Origin: Nymphaea colorata
Taxonomy: Eukaryota > Streptophyta > Magnoliopsida > Nymphaeales > Nymphaeaceae
DNA: 64,000 nt
Reading direction: 5' to 3'
Assembly (NCBI RefSeq): GCF_008831285.2
Contig: NC_045140.1
Span: 15,239,796 to 15,303,795 of the forward strand
The notes below the pieces were generated by a model that was not told the origin of the DNA, did no database searches, and saw only the letters and a list, made by a program, of their open reading frames with translations. This document shows, one piece after another, positions 36,525 through 49,849 of the stretch; the stretch's first letter is position 1; every line of letters starts with the position of its first letter. Both the position numbers and the translations under genes were made by a program.

Positions 36525-37601
36525 CAGCAGCAGCGAAGGACCATTCAAAGAAGAAGAGAGAGAAAGTGGAAAGGTGAAAAGATCGAGGGGGTAAAGGACA
36601 GAGAAACAGAGGCTAACGCCGATGCATGCAAGAAAGTTGCAGCAAGAGGAAGAGGAGGGAGGAGGCCAGTGAATGCAATTTTTACGCTTTTGGCTCTTTG
36701 CACGTGGTCTGGAGCGGTGAAAGAGATGGCAGATTCAATGTCAAACAACAACACCTTTAAATTTAATCAGCAGCAAGTTTTTTAATGCCATTTGGTTTTT
36801 TAATGGTCATGCATGTGAATCAAGTCGCTAGAGGCCAAGAGGGGCAAAATGATATTTTTCGCAGCCTCTCGTAAATAATATTTTCCAACTGCAATGCTAT
36901 GCTGAGGAAAGAACGATGGTGGCGATAAACTAGAGGCTCCGTAACTTAACTTTCTTGGGGTGCGTGCTTCGGCAGACGCCTAACCGAGACAAAGCAGGGA
37001 AATGACCACAGTTTTTCTTTTAATTCATACTGAGGACGTTAGTTCTGGAAGGCCTGTACCGTACGCAGTCAATTGGATTTGGATATGGGTAAAAATCCAG
37101 GGTGAGGGATCCACAATCAGACCACACGGACATGGGTGGATCCCGTGATCCATAAATCGGATCAGAGGGTCAACAGAGTTCGATCCCATTAGATCGAAAT
37201 TGTAAATAAAGAGAAGAGACCTCTGGTTCATGCATGATGCATGGCAATCCTCACGTGGGGAGAGGACTTCGAAGAGACGAGGTACGGGCCGGGATGCCGC
37301 GAACGTCCGTCTTTCCCGATCAGTCAATCATCGGTGGCTGGTTCTTCGTCCACATCTTCGACTTTCTAGCAAATTATTTAGAACAACGAGAGGGTTGGGG
37401 ATTGTTCGTGTTCAGGTCTGAAGGGAGACACTCGTAGCCTGCATAAGAAGAAGGACCTATTTGTTCAGGACAAGATTTAGCCATCACCTCATCGGATATG
37501 ATCGTACTGAGCAGCCGACGGACGAAACTGCCCTTCCAGGATCCACTCAATAATTGGACCCCAATGGCCCAAGCAAATGTGTGTTTGATTCCATTCCACG
37601 C

Positions 37602-37644
37602 GGATTTCAGATCCAAAACCTCAAATATGTGATATCTGAAATCC
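37602..37644. repeat. Short inverted repeat, 10-bp arms
   Basis: The arms ggatttcaga (37602-37611) and tctgaaatcc (37635-37644) are exact reverse complements around a 23-base loop. Nearby text such as tgtgtttgattccattcc resembles MITE ends, but no target duplication is visible. Confidence 0.4.
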
Positions 37645-39309
37645 ACAGGCAAAAAGTGTGAATTTGCAATCGGGCAGGCGGGAGAAGGATGTAAACCCCA
37701 CAGATTTTAAATCTACTTGTTTGAGATCCGTGGTAATAAAAAAACAACCTTTAGTGTTGTAGCTCACACAGTTTTTAAGGCCCTGAAAATTTATATGGAG
37801 GGCCATATTATATTACTTAGAAATCTATCTCAAAAGAAAGGAGCTTATAAGATCGACAGTTTATACTACCTTTCCTATTGACGCGAAGGAAAACATCAAA
37901 TGAAATAATTTAGACTTTGTACGAGAGGAATAATAACGTTTTAGATTGGAAGTAGGATGAAGTTGTCTCTTCAACCTACCAATTAACTTTAAAACATGAA
38001 ATGTATGTACATATGTGTATATTGGGTTTCCCCAACTGAATTATAACCTTTACATCAAGTCTATTTTTATGTACACTCATTTGTAATGTAACACGAAGAA
38101 AAGGCAACCAGCGGTTCCTGAAAACAAATCAGCAATTAAGGTTTGTCAATCCAATAAATTGAACGAGTCTCTGTTTCACCCCAAATGCGATTTTGGTCCG
38201 CCTTCTTTGTTCACCCCAAAATAAATTAAAGTCTTGGCAAACCAACGACTTCTATCATTGTAAACCTGTAATCAGAAAAGAAAATATTTTGATATTTTGG
38301 GAGTTTTTAACGGAATTCGTTCGCTAGGGACAATAGACTTAGGGGACTGATGCCATGTATTTTGACAGAGTTATGGTTTGATTTCAGTGGCCATTGTCGT
38401 TCATTTCGCAAGCTGTATACTTCTTCTCTTTGAACTCGAAGAAATCTTTTATACTACGTTTGCAACCGTCGGTTCTCACATCCGAGGGGATTTCAGATCA
38501 CTGAGGACTTCTAATCTGCAGAGGCACGTTTGCTTGCCTCGATACACATTTATCGGATATTTCTGGGTCTCTCTCTCTTTCCTTTTCTCTGCCATGGCTA
38601 CCATAGTTTTTCTGGTCAGTTGCTTGACGTATTTATCCAAACAATTAGTTGGTGTTACAAGCAGCAAGTGCTTTCATTTACAAAAGGGTAGATGAATAGC
38701 AATAGACTGCAGATTTGGAATCAACCGGACTCCCAATTCATTATTGCCACATTCCATGTTCCCTTGTATGACTAGAGTAACTTTTATCGGTATGGACAAA
38801 AAAGATGACATCATATGATGGGACAAGATCGTAGGCTTGTTGGATATATTATTCATATAGGTGTTGGAGAGAATATGATATGACCTCAAGTAGAGACAAA
38901 ACCAAAAGCTGAAAGCAGCATCCGTCTGGTCGGTCTTGGAACCCTTCTGCATAGTTGCTTTCCCATTTGCTTTTTTACCATAAGAACTCCACGGATATCA
39001 TCCCTGCGAGGTACCGAAACTGACGTCCTTATAATGGAAAACCCAAGATAATCAGTTCGGCATTCTCTTCCCGTTCGTTTTTTCTTTTTTTCCCACCTCT
39101 TTGTCGACAAGTTTTTGCCTTTTTCCTCTTTGTCTACTTTTATTGGCAAGTGGGCTTTTACGTTGACCCTTATTAGTTTGAAACAGGATGTTTCCAAGAC
39201 ACTGAACTATTTTTCATCTAAAGGCCTTAAGCCAAGTAGATGGTCTTGAAGTGCCATACGAAGGCATATTTAGTGCACTTTTTTCTACATAAACCTAACA
39301 GACGTGCCT

Positions 39310-39337
39310 CCCTCTCTCTCTCTCTCTCTCTCTCTCC
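39310..39337. repeat. CT microsatellite
   Basis: A pure CT run of about 28 bases in intergenic DNA. Confidence 0.9.
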
Positions 39338-40698
39338 CATCCTTTCGTTGTTGTGTAGAAAAACGGCAGCAAAATACCAAAGCGATGTAGGTCACTAGGA
39401 GGACAAATAGCTTCGCCTTGAAGAAGGGTGAAGAGGGCAGATGAAGACATGTACGACACGTTACGTAGGTTGGTTCCAACATAGAGGACTTAGGCCTTAG
39501 ATGTCAAACCATAGCGATCAGCCTTCCAAATGCTTAGGCTCATCATACAAGACCAAATCTCATAGCTCGTGATTAAGAATGTCACATGCTAACGCCAACC
39601 CAAATTTCAAATTTAAATTATATGGAAGACTCGTGCTTCTACCGTGGCATCACATGAAGCAGTTTTCCACTTCACCATGAAATTCAACTTGCTGACGGGG
39701 AATGCTTCGGAGGTTTCATAACATGGGCATTTTGGAATTTATCTGGCAGAGGTGACTCAGGGGCCCAAGGCCCGTCTAGGAAGAGCTCATAAATCCTTTA
39801 CGCCTTTGCTAAAATAGCCGAGGCTTCAAATTCGACTTAAGTTTCATCAGGCAATGGTGGGGGAACTCAAGATAGCCATGGGAGAATTCACAAATACCTT
39901 AGTCTTTGCTGAAACTCACGTGACCCATCTCGATTACAGTCCAAGGCTTTCATCATATTGACCCTTTTGTGCTTTCTTCCGGCAAAGGTGACACAAGACC
40001 GGCCCTGAAAGAATCCAGATACTGTTGTATTTGCCAAGTCTCAAAAATTGAAAAACCATGAGAAATAAGGCGATTCACTTTCATGTGAAAGCTAAAAGCT
40101 TTATGTATAAATAAACACTCAATTGGACATGGGACAGGAAATGCATATAGTAAATGTAATTCGAAGCCATATAAACTTTACACTCTGAACAAATTTATGG
40201 TCCTAAATCCGAACAGAAATAGACGCATCTTACATGTTGACGGAGCAGGAGCTGCCGATACCATCTGTATTAGAGTTGGGCTTGCGTCCCAGACCATGGA
40301 AAATACGGTGAAGGGAAGGATCTTAGTACATGTTCTCATGAATGCATATGAACATGCGTACATAATGTACATACAAACAACTAGTTCAAGCTTTGGGAGT
40401 CTGCACTGTTCTGTCAATGGAAGAATATTTCATTAATACTCTAAATAACAACTGTATAGCCTTTAAGCTGATGCCAAATGAGGGAATAAAAAATCTCTCC
40501 GGTTGTTATCTACAGCACCAAGAGACTGGAATCCTGCACAATTGTGACAGCGGTACATTCATTGATCAGCTAAGACAAAGACGTGATAAGTTAATGTGAC
40601 ACGCTGAAATCCGACCATTGTAAACATCAGCCTGCCTTGCCCATGAATATTATTGGCCATGCTGCTGTCCCGCTGTTTTCATTTTGCTGCCAGAAGTT

Positions 40699-40725
40699 CC
40701 TCTTTTTTTTTTTTTTTTTTTTTTT
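40699..40725. repeat. Poly-T tract
   Basis: A run of about 27 T lies just downstream of the UGNT1-like stop codon, so it reads as poly-A on that gene's strand. It could be an old retro-insert tail or simple slippage. Confidence 0.8.
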
Positions 40726-40820
40726 GTAGGATGGGTTGCCACCAAAGTATAAAATTGACGTGTTCCTCAAGTTGGAGCATCTTAGCAGTAGAAAAGATAA
40801 TCTGGCCAAAAAGCAGAGTT

Positions 40821-43800
40821 CTAGACAGATTCTTCATCATTCCGATCATAGCACTGACTATTTTCTTTGCTCAATTTGGATTTCAATGATAATTGTCTAG
40901 TAGACTTGACTGACACTTGATGAGCCTCATGCACATTGAGATAGGTATACACAGACATACCACCAAGGGCGGTGATGGCTCCAGAGATGCTTACAGGCCC
41001 AGGGTTAGAATGAAAAATAAGATATCCTCCAAGAAGAATGACACATGTTTTGAATTGTCCCAAAATAACATGAGTAGTTGCAGAAGTTGCCCTGCAAGTA
41101 ACATCGTATAAAGGCACCTCAGAGGTCGATAAATCAGATACTAAAGGACATGGTAATGACTAACAAATATAAGCTGAAAAAATGAAGAGAATCAGGTTTA
41201 TGCAAAATTTCGATTCAGTGGCAGTTGGTCTGATTTTCCTTGTGAATAGTGAGAAGCAAGAGAGGAAGCCACCCAGTAGCGCCTTCTCAGGCCAGTCACC
41301 AGGGTTGAAGCAACTTGCAGCGACTTTGATCTACCACACCCCCCCCCCCCACCACCCCACCCCCCCAAAAAAAAAAACCCAATCCCCAAAAATGTTTTTG
41401 AAAATTTGAAATTTACCATTTAACATTTATAAACATTTTAATGTCACCACTGTAACAATTCTCAAAATTATACAGTGTACTAACCTACCATAGGAGTTGC
41501 CCAACCAACTCTTATGTAGCCCCTTATATTCTGCCACTTGTCTTGCTGTTTGGTGCCCACCTAGCTTAGATTTCTAGCTCAACCATGGTGAATACGTAAG
41601 GTAACATGGATGAAATAACATCAGGAGATAGCCAGTGTCTAAAAAACAAGAACAAGTCTCTCCAAGCAAAGATAAAATCATAAATGTCTATTCAGAATCC
41701 GTAAAATACAATTAGGAATCCTAAAATATGTGTTCCGACTCTTACCCAAGAGCCAAAGCACCAGACCACTGCAGCAAGAAGCCTAATGCAGCAGACAACA
41801 ATATAGCTGATGTATTAGAGTAGCTCCAATTGAATGACAACACCCCAGGCGGATCAAGCCAAGGCATCAAGCCAACCAACGAAAGCAAAGTTATTGGTGT
41901 TGTCTTCCACATTAACCTGTTTCACAGACAATTACTCAAAATACGGACTGAAGCTTGTATTATTTAGAACTCAGCAGCCAAATTTTCATCAAAGTCATAT
42001 TGTTAGCAAATAAAAGAACTTCATTTACATGTTTCAAGTGATGCAACCCTTATCAAATACTTTACATAAATGACCCAACTGTTCATATTAATGTCTATGG
42101 GAGAAAACTAAGCATCATCATGAAGTATGTTTAACTTACGCCATTGCAGTCCAGTTATCTTGTTGCTGCAATCTGGACCAAAGAATCTTGTTGACAGCAC
42201 TAGGAATTATCCACGCTAATGCTATACAAGCCCCAAAAAGATGGAACTGCAAATCTGTAACAGTTGCCACAGCCACACCAATAGATACGAAAGCGAGTGC
42301 TATTACCTGCAGGATAGAATGGGAACTCCTCAAATATGTTGAACGCAAGAGAAACATTAATAGAAGCAGTAAAGGCCGCAAAACCCAACCTGTCACAAGG
42401 ATCAAGATGATCCAAGGGACTTGGGTTGACACATGGATATAGAGGGGGACCACCAACTTGTTTCATAAATTAAATAAGATAGTAATCACCTTTGAGCAAG
42501 AAACACATTTTCTAAACACCATGAATTCTGCCAGCACAATAGTTGGAGTCACTGCAATCTTAGCCATCTGGTAGAATCCCACACTGGTATGCAAACCCAA
42601 TTAATGCTCGGAAAAGCATTCTTAATAATGAAAAGAAATTCAGCCATTTCATTATAAAAACCAATGCTCACCTATTATACTTCAAGCTGACATTAGCAAG
42701 GCCATTGGAGAGAGACATGACAGTTCCTAGAGCAACTAAGGAAGACAATGGAGTAGTTTTTGCAGAAGGGGCAGCAGGGAGAAGCGACAATACATTTAGG
42801 GTTGCCATAAAAAGCCAGCTGACTAGATAGTGGATGAACGTAAGAAAAATTGGATAATTGAACCCAACCTTGCTGAGGACCTAAAGAAATAACGAAATTG
42901 GTTAAAATTTGACATTTTAGTTTATAAAGCATGGGGACATCCTGACAGAAGTACAGAACTAACTCACAAGCATCAAGGTACAAGAAAGATTTCAATGCAC
43001 AAGGTCATACTCACCATTTTGTTGACCATAATAATCCCGACCGAGACCAAGAAATTGAATGTGAGTGCCACTGTAGGCCCACATATCCTTTGTTGCTGAC
43101 GCCTTGCACCTTCTGATGTTCGGAGCTCGCTGAAAAGTGAAGATCGTAGCTCTTCAAGAGCACGACCTGAAAAGGGCATACAGAAAGCAAATTTAAAAGG
43201 AAAACTAGGTTTCAGTCCCATAGCTAGAAATCAGATCTTGCGGAAAAATATAATAAACTTGACAAGGAAAAGCAAGAACGCAGGAACTAAGGTTATGAAA
43301 AGTTTAATTTGGCCACACAACTTCCTGAGAAAAGCAGGAGCATGTCAGAAGCGTATAGCCAACATCATCTGGCTTTGCACCATTATTCGGCTTCACAGTT
43401 TTGTGTTTCATTGAAATTTACCCTATTTTCATCTATTTTTATTAATCAGAGAAAATTTTAAAGTGACACGTATCACCATTGGAGTACCCAAGGCGCAATT
43501 CTTTCCAGAAACTATACTGCTGCATGTAAAAATTGCATAAACCTTTCAGGGCCATCACAACTTTAGCTGCAGGGAATATTATATACTTGAATTTGCAAAT
43601 GATTTCAAGTAACTTCCAACTGCTTTTGTTAACTATCACTTTGATAAATTTCAGAAATATTAAGAACTAAAGTTCCCACATCTCTACTAAGCCTTTCGTA
43701 ATATCTCAGCAAAAGATCCTACAGCAATAATGTTGTTTGCTTACGAAGGGGGAAAAAATTCTTTGTTAGAAATATTAGTAAATAAGCACAAAAGAGAAAA

Positions 43801-44635
43801 GCAACAACGCAATTTTCTTCTGGGCAGCCGTCGAGAGTCTAAGCTGAGATTATAATCATATTCACAGAGGAAACGAGTCAAACGACCAACTGTATTTTGT
43901 TCAGAAAGATAAAGAATTATGTAACAATTTCCCGAATTGGACGCCGTTCAACCTCTCGCTCAAATGACAGCCACATATATCGCTTCCAAATTACGCAAGA
44001 AGACGTGCTCTCTTCAGGAAACCTAATGGTTCTAAGAAGAACATACAAGAGTTGCATGGACAAACTTTTCATAACGCCACTTTCCTTAACATGCTACAAT
44101 CTACTTCATTTTGGAGAGGAAAAACTCCATCCCGGTACCACCTTACAATGATTAATCTGGAATGCCATCTCTGACTGCAGACACACATTTCACCAAAAAA
44201 AAAAAAAAAAAAAATCCAAACCCTTTTTCGTGCACTAGCATCAAATCGTAAGAAGACCCACCAACTATACAGAAAGAAAAGATTGCAAAGTAAAAGGACT
44301 TGCAGATTGGAGCGCTGTAATGCAGTAAGATTGTCACTCAGATTTCAAATAAAGCCCTAGTTCGTATATGAATAACCACCAAGACGTCCAAAGAATTCCG
44401 GATCAGCAAACCTATCGAAGCAAACAAACTCTTCCCATACAACCAAAAATCTAACAAAATGAACAGCATATTCACAAAATTGGAATCACCTATAAGGAAG
44501 AAAAGGTGGGGAAAGAGAGAGAGAGAGAGAGAGTAAAATGTCACCTCTTTCACCAGCATCACTGTCTTTACGCTTGAGTATCTTTCTAACATCTTTTCTT
44601 ATAAAGAAATTGATCATATTCCTACTGCAAAGCAT
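40821..44635 (-). CDS. KT-group nucleotide-sugar transporter, UGNT1-like
   Basis: Seven minus-strand exons give 384 residues: 44635-44545, 43166-43015, 42880-42672, 42583-42490, 42306-42140, 41916-41746 and 41091-40821. All introns are GT-AG and all phases agree. This is a membrane transporter of the drug/metabolite superfamily with about ten helices, expected in the Golgi or ER, moving nucleotide sugars into the lumen. The N-terminal ILKRKDSDAGERGRALEELR, then GPTVALTFNFLVSVGIIMVNK, FLTFIHYLVSWL, GLANVSLKYNSVGFYQMAKI, VGVAVATVTDLQF, ALMWKTTPITLL, LQWSGALALGATSATTH and VILGQFKTCVILLG match the UGNT1 (UDP-GlcNAc transporter) branch from memory. The lysine-threonine pair of the KT group is seen in WKTTP and FKTC. 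An in-frame upstream Met at 44683 is possible, but the Met at 44635 fits better. The C-terminal 40 residues (from VHEAHQ) are hydrophilic and look lineage-specific. A GA run lies just inside intron 1. Confidence 0.9.
41338..41378. repeat. C-rich/A-rich simple tract in a UGNT1-like intron
   Basis: A run of C with few interruptions is followed by a run of A, lying in the last intron of the transporter gene on the opposite strand. It is simple sequence with no coding meaning. Confidence 0.8.
44514..44533. repeat. GA microsatellite near the donor of intron 1
   Basis: A GA run of about 20 bases starts roughly ten bases inside intron 1 of the UGNT1-like gene, so it is a CT tract on the gene's own strand. 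Confidence 0.85.
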
Positions 44636-44683
44636 ACTGAAAAGAGCAACCAGGAAACGCGAAATGCAGAAGCAGCACCACAA

Positions 44684-47600
44684 GAAAGAATGTCAGATTC
44701 CCAAAAGATCTCATGCCCAACTGCAGCAACCCATCGTTCTACCCTCCATCTCCTGCCACCTCTCAAAATCAGACCAACTTCAGACTGGACTGAAGTTTCT
44801 TGCGACTGTAACAAAACCCCAAGAAGAAGGCCCAAAAAGAGGGAATAACAAGGAAAATGTGGCAAGAGAAGGATGGCACTCTATCAAAAATGAAGAATGT
44901 CACATGCGTTCAAGAGGGAAATCGAAACCCTCTCTCTCTCTCTGCTTTGCTTTACCTTCCAGCAATATTTTATCGAAACAGTTTCTCGTTTGTACCCGTT
45001 TTCAGAAAAAAAAAAAAAAAACACCCATTGCGACGAGTGTTCGAGAAAAGGATCAGCACCGACAGCTGTGAAAGAACGGAAGCATATTTATTTTGTTTTT
45101 CTGACTATTCGGTTACTTGTTTATTGGAAAAAAAAAACAGACTATTTTTATTTTTTGGTAGAGAGAATGTTATAAAACAAGGACAGAAAAAAATGAAGAA
45201 ATTCAAGTGCGCGCGCGCGCGCAAACACACAGACACACAAACATGCTCTCTCACTTTGTAATCAGTATCCGCTTTGGCGAAAATTTCTCCGGATCCTGCG
45301 GTAGTAACGACAAAGAAGGAGTCGATGGACATGGGAATTAAGTCAGTTGACTCCAGACCGCAAGAAGAGCTTTGAATTTTTAATCTGACAGAGAAAAACA
45401 AAAAGATATTTTACCTGCATTTATTTATCAGTACCGTCCCTGCATTTTAATCTAAGCTTAGTATAAGACACACTTTATCCAGAAAAAAATGATATTTATG
45501 TTGAAACTTCAAAATTGGAAACCCGCATCCTAGCAAACTCTTAACTACGTGGCCGGAGAACTTGCTTGTTGGTAAGGGTCTCACAGATATATCAAGTTTC
45601 CGGAGTTGTCTGCAACTTTGGGAAAGAAAAGAGATTTGTGTTTCAATTTAAAATGAACGCTACCAAAAGGACGTAAAAGTTTTTGTTCATTACAAAATTG
45701 CTATAGGTAACATTTTCCCTTCGTGCCCAAAGAAGGCATTGTCTATCTCATTTCTCTTCTTGTGTCTTCTCTACTTTTTGCATTGTGGACTTTCTTGCGT
45801 GAAGGCCCGAGCTCTATTGAATAAACGATAACGTGTGTACGCCTCTTCCAGGGTTTCAACACCAGAGACTACGTAATTGTGCAGGGATCGCAGTTAGCAT
45901 CTCGGAAACTCCATTCCCCAGACCTAACAAATAGAAAAAGTTCTCCTTTAATTGCGGTTCATCAGTCGCAATTTTCATCCTCTGATTCTGCTAGTTGGTA
46001 TTCCATATAAGTCTAGACCGATATGTCCTCTCTCATAGCATCTCCTTCATCTTCCTTCTCCCTCTCTGACTGTTCGACGACCGAACGAGAACTTCTTTCA
46101 TTTGCTCCTGAAACGTTTGCTGAACACCCCAAAACGTTCTATCATTCGATTTGGGAAGGCAAACTCTGATCGATCCATTGAACTTGGTGGCGTCGGCCCA
46201 CATCATCAATGTCCCCCATACATTTTCGACCTTCATATCCACTAGAGAGCCGGTGGGCCTTCTTATTCGATAGATAGTCAAGTGAACTTTGACAAGAAGA
46301 TGTGCTCAACCAATTAAAAGAAACCTTTTAATTAAATGCATGGTTGGGAGATTTGTACTAAAGTATGGTTGCCGGGGATCACTAAAGGTTTTCCTTTTTC
46401 ATAATTAGTGGACGAAGTGGTCCAGTGACTCCAGTACTTTAAAGTGTTCTCATCTATAAAGAAAACTGAAAAATAGAAGAAAAGCTGAAAAATTGTAGGT
46501 TGAGAAAGCAGCATAAGTGTGCTCTCGGTATCTTAAAGCTTTTATTAAGAACGGTGGAGTACAAGAAGATATGAGATTCGTCTCAACCAGTCACTCCTGA
46601 TTCAAAAACAGCGGTAATGGTCTCCGGGCGGTACCCTTCTACGAATCACTATCAGTCAGACCTTGTCTTCCACTCATTCAAATGCGCCATCAGTCTCTTC
46701 CATCACCGACTGAGTTTGGTTGCAGTTTGTGCCGCTTGTTTTACTGACGTGAACTATAGACTCTCGCGCATCGCTACCATGATGTGAAATAGAACTGAGG
46801 AAATCTTATAAGAAGGAGAAGCACATATCAAAGTGTTAGGAAATGCTGTGAAGCGCGAAATAAGAAATATTTCCTATTCTCAGGATGGCAACCATCAGAT
46901 ATATATAGCCATGATCAGATCCTTTTTCCCAAAAGTAGTGTTTAAGGAAAGAGAGAAAGTGTGAGTTGAATGGTACAGATCAAAAAATGGATGGTCCCCT
47001 GCCCTCAGTTGGTTTCCTTTCCTTCCAGCACTCCCCACACCACTCGTCACTTTCATAGACTTAATGAAACAGGGCCATGTGCCTGCTTTGTGAGGCCACC
47101 GCATCCTTGCTGTTTAATGAAGCTGCTTCGTTGGGTGATGAGACGAACCTGAGAGATTTTCTGTCGGAAGAGAAGCTATTAATTATTTCCCATTACTCTC
47201 TGCTCCTAAATAATGAAACTCAACTCTGCCCAAATACTGGTGAAGATGGAAGCCACCAAATATGTGTGTTAGAAGAGAATATTGATATCACTTTCTCTAC
47301 TTAATAAGAAAAAGATGACGCTGATCATTACTTTGAATGATAGGTGACGTTGGGACGGGTAGCAGTGGCTAGTTAATTAGCAAAACGATCGATGCACATG
47401 CAAGAAAGTAGCTTAAAGGATATAATCCACACTTGGGTTCAGCATTTGCCCTCACCAGATCCAGCAATTCAGCTTAAAGCTGGACGGTTCATCTTCTGTG
47501 ATCTCCAATCTGGTCGGCACGCTGAGTGTTGATCTGATGTTAATTGCTCACAGTCATGGTCCATCTATCATTCAAAGAAGCGTTCACTTTTTTTTTTTTT

Positions 47601-49849
47601 AATACTTATTACCGAAAGTGATGTCAGCTAGTATCAATGTATCCTGTTGGAATTGCCAAGAACAGATCTGTCAACCTGACAAGATCAGCGACCGTTCTAA
47701 ATTCAGGCATTCGAATTGAAGAAAGCCAATAGTTTAAGGGGTCCAAGTTTATTAGCATCAACCAGTAGAGATCTGATTTAGTTTCAGGTTTCGTACCAGT
47801 TAAAGAAGAAAGAACTGCAAGTGCGTTTAATAATAATAGTTGAGGAGATGCACTGACATGTGAAACCATGCAATGAGTTAGGGTCTAGCATGAAATAGAG
47901 AGGTGGCTAAAGGGCCACAACCTCTCGAAATTTTCGTGCTTCTGATTTGAAGATCGACAAAACGCCCTTGATTTCAGGGTTGATGGTTCCTGGTTTAAAG
48001 TGAGATAATGATGACTTCGAGTCATTGGTTCACAGCTGACTACGGGAGTCAACTTTTTTCTGCAATTCATCAATTGTAGATGTTCAGTGCTTAAAAGCTA
48101 CCAATGGGATGAAACTTCAATCAGATTCAGTTCAGCTAAATTCAGAAGACCAAAAAAAAACCTGGATCTGATCTATTCACATACTTCTTTTTTATAATAA
48201 TGTTTTGCATTTAAAATCTGGACATCTTAAATGAGCTCCAGTGAACTCAAAGCTACATGGCTGCAGGTGCACGGAAGTTCTATTCCCACAGATGCTACTT
48301 TTTTTTACTAAGTAGGAGGAATATTTCATCAAGATGAAAACCAAAATTCCGCTCTTTCTCCTTATGGATAAAATTCAGACCTGCATCGATGCTTAAGGTA
48401 GAGTCTGCACTGCACTTGAGTTAATACATCGCGTCCTCCTCATGACCTACTACTGGACAACCGGCCATATAAATTCAAAATATTGATAAACAAGCAAAAG
48501 AATATAGGCTCCTAATGTGTCACCTTAGGTATCCCAACTATTTGTTTCATTGATATAAATTGTGATCCAGATCTAGCAGACACTCCACTTCCGGCTACGA
48601 TGGCACTATAGCTTCCATCTAGTTGATTCTTGACAAATTAGTAAACGCCATTTACAAGTCCATGAGTAATAATAACAAGTAAGTCAATTACTTTGCTTGG
48701 GAAAATTGAATCGGCTTTTCTTACTGTTTCTTAATTTGAAAACGAAGATTTTAATTGCCCGCGGTATATTACGTTATTAATTTATTAATTAATATATGAA
48801 ATACACGGTTAAGTTAAATTAGGTTGGAGAGTATAAAGGGTAGAATCAAAATACTTCCTTCTTAATTAAGTTCCATTTCTGTCAGCCATCGTTATACCAC
48901 CTGGCGTAGATGGGCTTTGATTACCAAGGAGTGAGAACAGGTTGGATTTCATATTCATGTTTTTTAACATGTAAGGATTCGACCAGGAATTCACAGTTTG
49001 TTTAAACAGTGGATTTCAGCTATATTAATCGTAGTGTAAAAGTAGTCATAGGTGGGTCTCTCTTTCTTTTGAAATATTTCTCCTTATTATACAACATCAA
49101 ACAACTCACTAAAAAGCTATCTCATGATCTTAAAAATGGCCCTAAAATAGTGGATTGGTCATTTTACCTCGAAAACGCCAATTTAAGATGTTCGGGTGAC
49201 GGCCAAAACTGATTAAGAAATCAAGTATTAACAAAAAACGACTTGCTTTAGGATATAGTCCAAACCCTACCTAAGTCATGAAAGGGTTTGTCAATTACAT
49301 ACGATTCAGATGTGAATTCGAAAAAACTCAATACTGAGCATTCGGATGAATCCTTCAACAAAACTGATAAGAACTTTTGTTTAACATGACATTGCCAATA
49401 TCTTAAAAGATAAAAAAAGTTAAAAAGGTTGTGTGCGGGGTAGTGACGGAGTTATGGCTACAATACAACAAGAGGATGACGCTGTGGATGATGCATCGGT
49501 TGACCGTGAATGACGCTTATATGTAGTTGAGTCAGATTGTAATCAAATGTCAACCAAATATCAGACTTAGATTCCGATTCAGTTATGAAACCACACACGT
49601 AATCTGATACCGACAAATAATCAGAACTGATTCTTTTTTTTTTTCTCTCTCTCTTTGGGTCAGATTTGATTATGCAGATTGAAAATTAGAGTCGAAGAAG
49701 GCACATACATGTACATATTGGAGAGTGACAAGAATATCATCTTTATAATTTATGGGAAGTATTTTGACAAAGTCATGAAGAGTTTGCTTTCCCTCCCTTA
49801 TATGTGGCTCCACTCCTAAAACAAATGCTGAATGTGTTGAGGGTATAGC
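44684..49849. other. Intergenic region upstream of the UGNT1-like gene
   Basis: The first several hundred bases should hold the leader and promoter of the minus-strand transporter. No other gene is supported. There is a GC dinucleotide run at 45.21 kb. The minus-strand frames at 46033-46281 and 47624-47869 read somewhat protein-like but match no family I know. Confidence 0.5.
45208..45222. repeat. GC dinucleotide run followed by CA-rich sequence
   Basis: A short alternating GC run, uncommon in plant DNA, passes into acacac. Alternating purine-pyrimidine runs like this can form Z-DNA, but no function is implied. Confidence 0.8.

Larger units (their letters stand above)
36525..40820. other. 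Intergenic region between PIN2 and the UGNT1-like gene
   Basis: The first part should be the PIN2 3' UTR (gag-rich, with cagcagcag). No gene is supported in the rest. It holds a 10-bp inverted repeat near 37.6 kb, a CT microsatellite at 39.31 kb and a poly-T run at 40.70 kb. The last bases before 40821 should be the 3' UTR of the minus-strand transporter gene. Confidence 0.5.

Noticed and set aside
46033-46281. 82-codon minus-strand frame (ATKFNGSIRVCLPKSNDRTFW)
   Set aside because: Reads protein-like but shows no family motif, and nothing around it supports a gene.
47624-47869. 81-codon minus-strand frame
   Set aside because: Hydrophobic and unbroken but isolated, with no family match and no convincing exon neighbours.
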